Source: Nanobdellota archaeon
GTDB lineage: Archaea; Nanobdellota; Nanobdellia; Pacearchaeales; GW2011-AR1
Direction of reading: 5' to 3'
Length of the DNA: 5,406 nucleotides
Assembly: GCA_018830685.1 (NCBI GenBank)
Contig: JAHJRR010000109.1
Span: forward strand, 1-5,406
Below the pieces are notes generated by a model that was not told the origin of the DNA, made no database searches, and was given only the letters and a program-made list of their open reading frames with translations. Made by a program: the position numbers and the translations under genes. Of the stretch, positions 5,106 to 5,406 are shown in pieces. The number at the start of each line of letters is the position of its first letter. Position 1 is the stretch's first letter.

Positions 5106-5406
5106 CTTCTACCTTTTTTTCAATTTTATTTGCTGCATTAAATAGATCTTCTGAAACCAGGGCGCGATGCTTCCCTTTGTAAAGTTGCCCCTTATATTTT
5201 ATCTTCCCAAGGTATGTTTGATTCTTCACTATTTGGTATAGCGCGGATGAGGAAAGGTCAAACTTTTTGGATATTTCTTTATATTCTACTCCTGCAGCCC
5301 ACATTTCGAATATTTCTTTTAAGTTCTCTGAATTTTCTGGATCTGGAACAAGTTTTTTGTCTTGGAAAGTATATCCAAAAGGAGGCCTATGAATCACCTC
5401 TCCTAG
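5098..5406 (-). CDS. C-terminal part of a serine-recombinase-type protein (5' end off the window)
   Basis: The 102 visible residues run open to the right edge and end with TAA. They begin LGEVIHRPPFGYTF, matching the junction where the linker helix of large serine recombinases meets the Recombinase domain (usually a Gly-rich turn, then PPFGY). Next come a helix (24-38), a helix-turn-helix-like stretch EISKKFDLSSSALYQIV (44-60), NQTYLGKIKY (62-71) and GKHRALVSEDLF (78-89), all typical of PF07508-type domains. No zinc ribbon or long coiled coil follows, so the C-terminus is shorter than in large phage integrases. Whether an N-terminal resolvase domain with a catalytic Ser exists cannot be seen. 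A GTG at 5397-5395 is a possible start but would cut into the domain. The domain is about 30% identical, by hand alignment, to that of the next gene, with which it overlaps by eight bases. Confidence 0.8.
   Translation of the reverse strand, partial: LGEVIHRPPFGYTFQDKKLVPDPENSENLKEIFEMWAAGVEYKEISKKFDLSSSALYQIVKNQTYLGKIKYKGQLYKGKHRALVSEDLFNAANKIEKKVEDE

Noticed and set aside
5098..5115. Frameshift joining the two recombinase-domain genes into one protein
   Set aside because: A slip on the A7 run would enter a frame that meets TAG at 5111-5109 just before the ATG. The HNH module also begins naturally at that ATG, so two proteins are more likely.
5392..5399. AGGTGATT on the minus strand as a Shine-Dalgarno site, with GTG 5397 as a start
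   Set aside because: It matches the archaeal anti-SD complement, but no ATG follows at a suitable distance, starting at GTG would remove the domain junction, and the frame is open to the edge.
1..5406. tRNA genes, CRISPR arrays, insertion-sequence ends
   Set aside because: No cloverleaf, regularly spaced repeat or terminal inverted repeat pair was seen; almost all sequence is coding.

Overview
The window looks like a stretch of a small archaeal chromosome, probably of a DPANN-type lineage (Pacearchaeota, Woesearchaeota or a relative). The lineage is an inference. It rests on TATA-like elements centred about 24-26 bases upstream of three start codons with no Shine-Dalgarno sequence (leaderless archaeal transcription), on an FKBP with the insert-in-flap layout common in archaea, on an archaeal-style circularly permuted GTPase, and on very tight gene packing. 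Sampled sequence lines give about 40% GC in the housekeeping genes and about 33% in the right-hand recombinase/HNH block.

Layout, left to right. Bases 3-1484 (+) hold the 3' part of a CstA-family carbon-starvation transporter whose start lies off the left edge. Its stop overlaps, tail to tail, the stop of a previously easy-to-miss 56-residue membrane miniprotein on the minus strand (1481-1651). A 120-base divergent intergenic region follows, with two perfect inverted repeats and the promoter of an FKBP-type peptidyl-prolyl isomerase (1772-2227, +). Sixteen bases later a DEAD-box RNA helicase ends (2244-3566, minus); it carries a C-terminal Ser/Arg/Gly-only tail. An 89-base divergent promoter region separates it from a circularly permuted YlqF/YawG-type ribosome-assembly GTPase (3656-4486, +). 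The right end (4476-5406) is a minus-strand pair: the 3' end of a serine-recombinase-type protein, whose N-terminus lies off the right edge, and a coupled gene encoding an HNH domain fused to a second recombinase domain.

The centre is information-processing and protein-quality machinery: PPIase/chaperone, RNA helicase and ribosome-assembly GTPase. Each is transcribed alone, and strands alternate strictly through the first six genes. The FKBP and helicase genes share the same TATA octamer, CTTAAAAG, at the same distance from the ATG. The most unusual part is the right end: two paralogous recombinase (PF07508-like) DNA-binding domains in overlapping genes. In one of them an HNH module sits where a serine recombinase would carry its catalytic resolvase domain, and the HNH module has Tyr at the position expected for the general-base His. 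This could be the edge of an undescribed mobile or homing element, but its outer boundary and the upstream partner's catalytic domain are not in the window.
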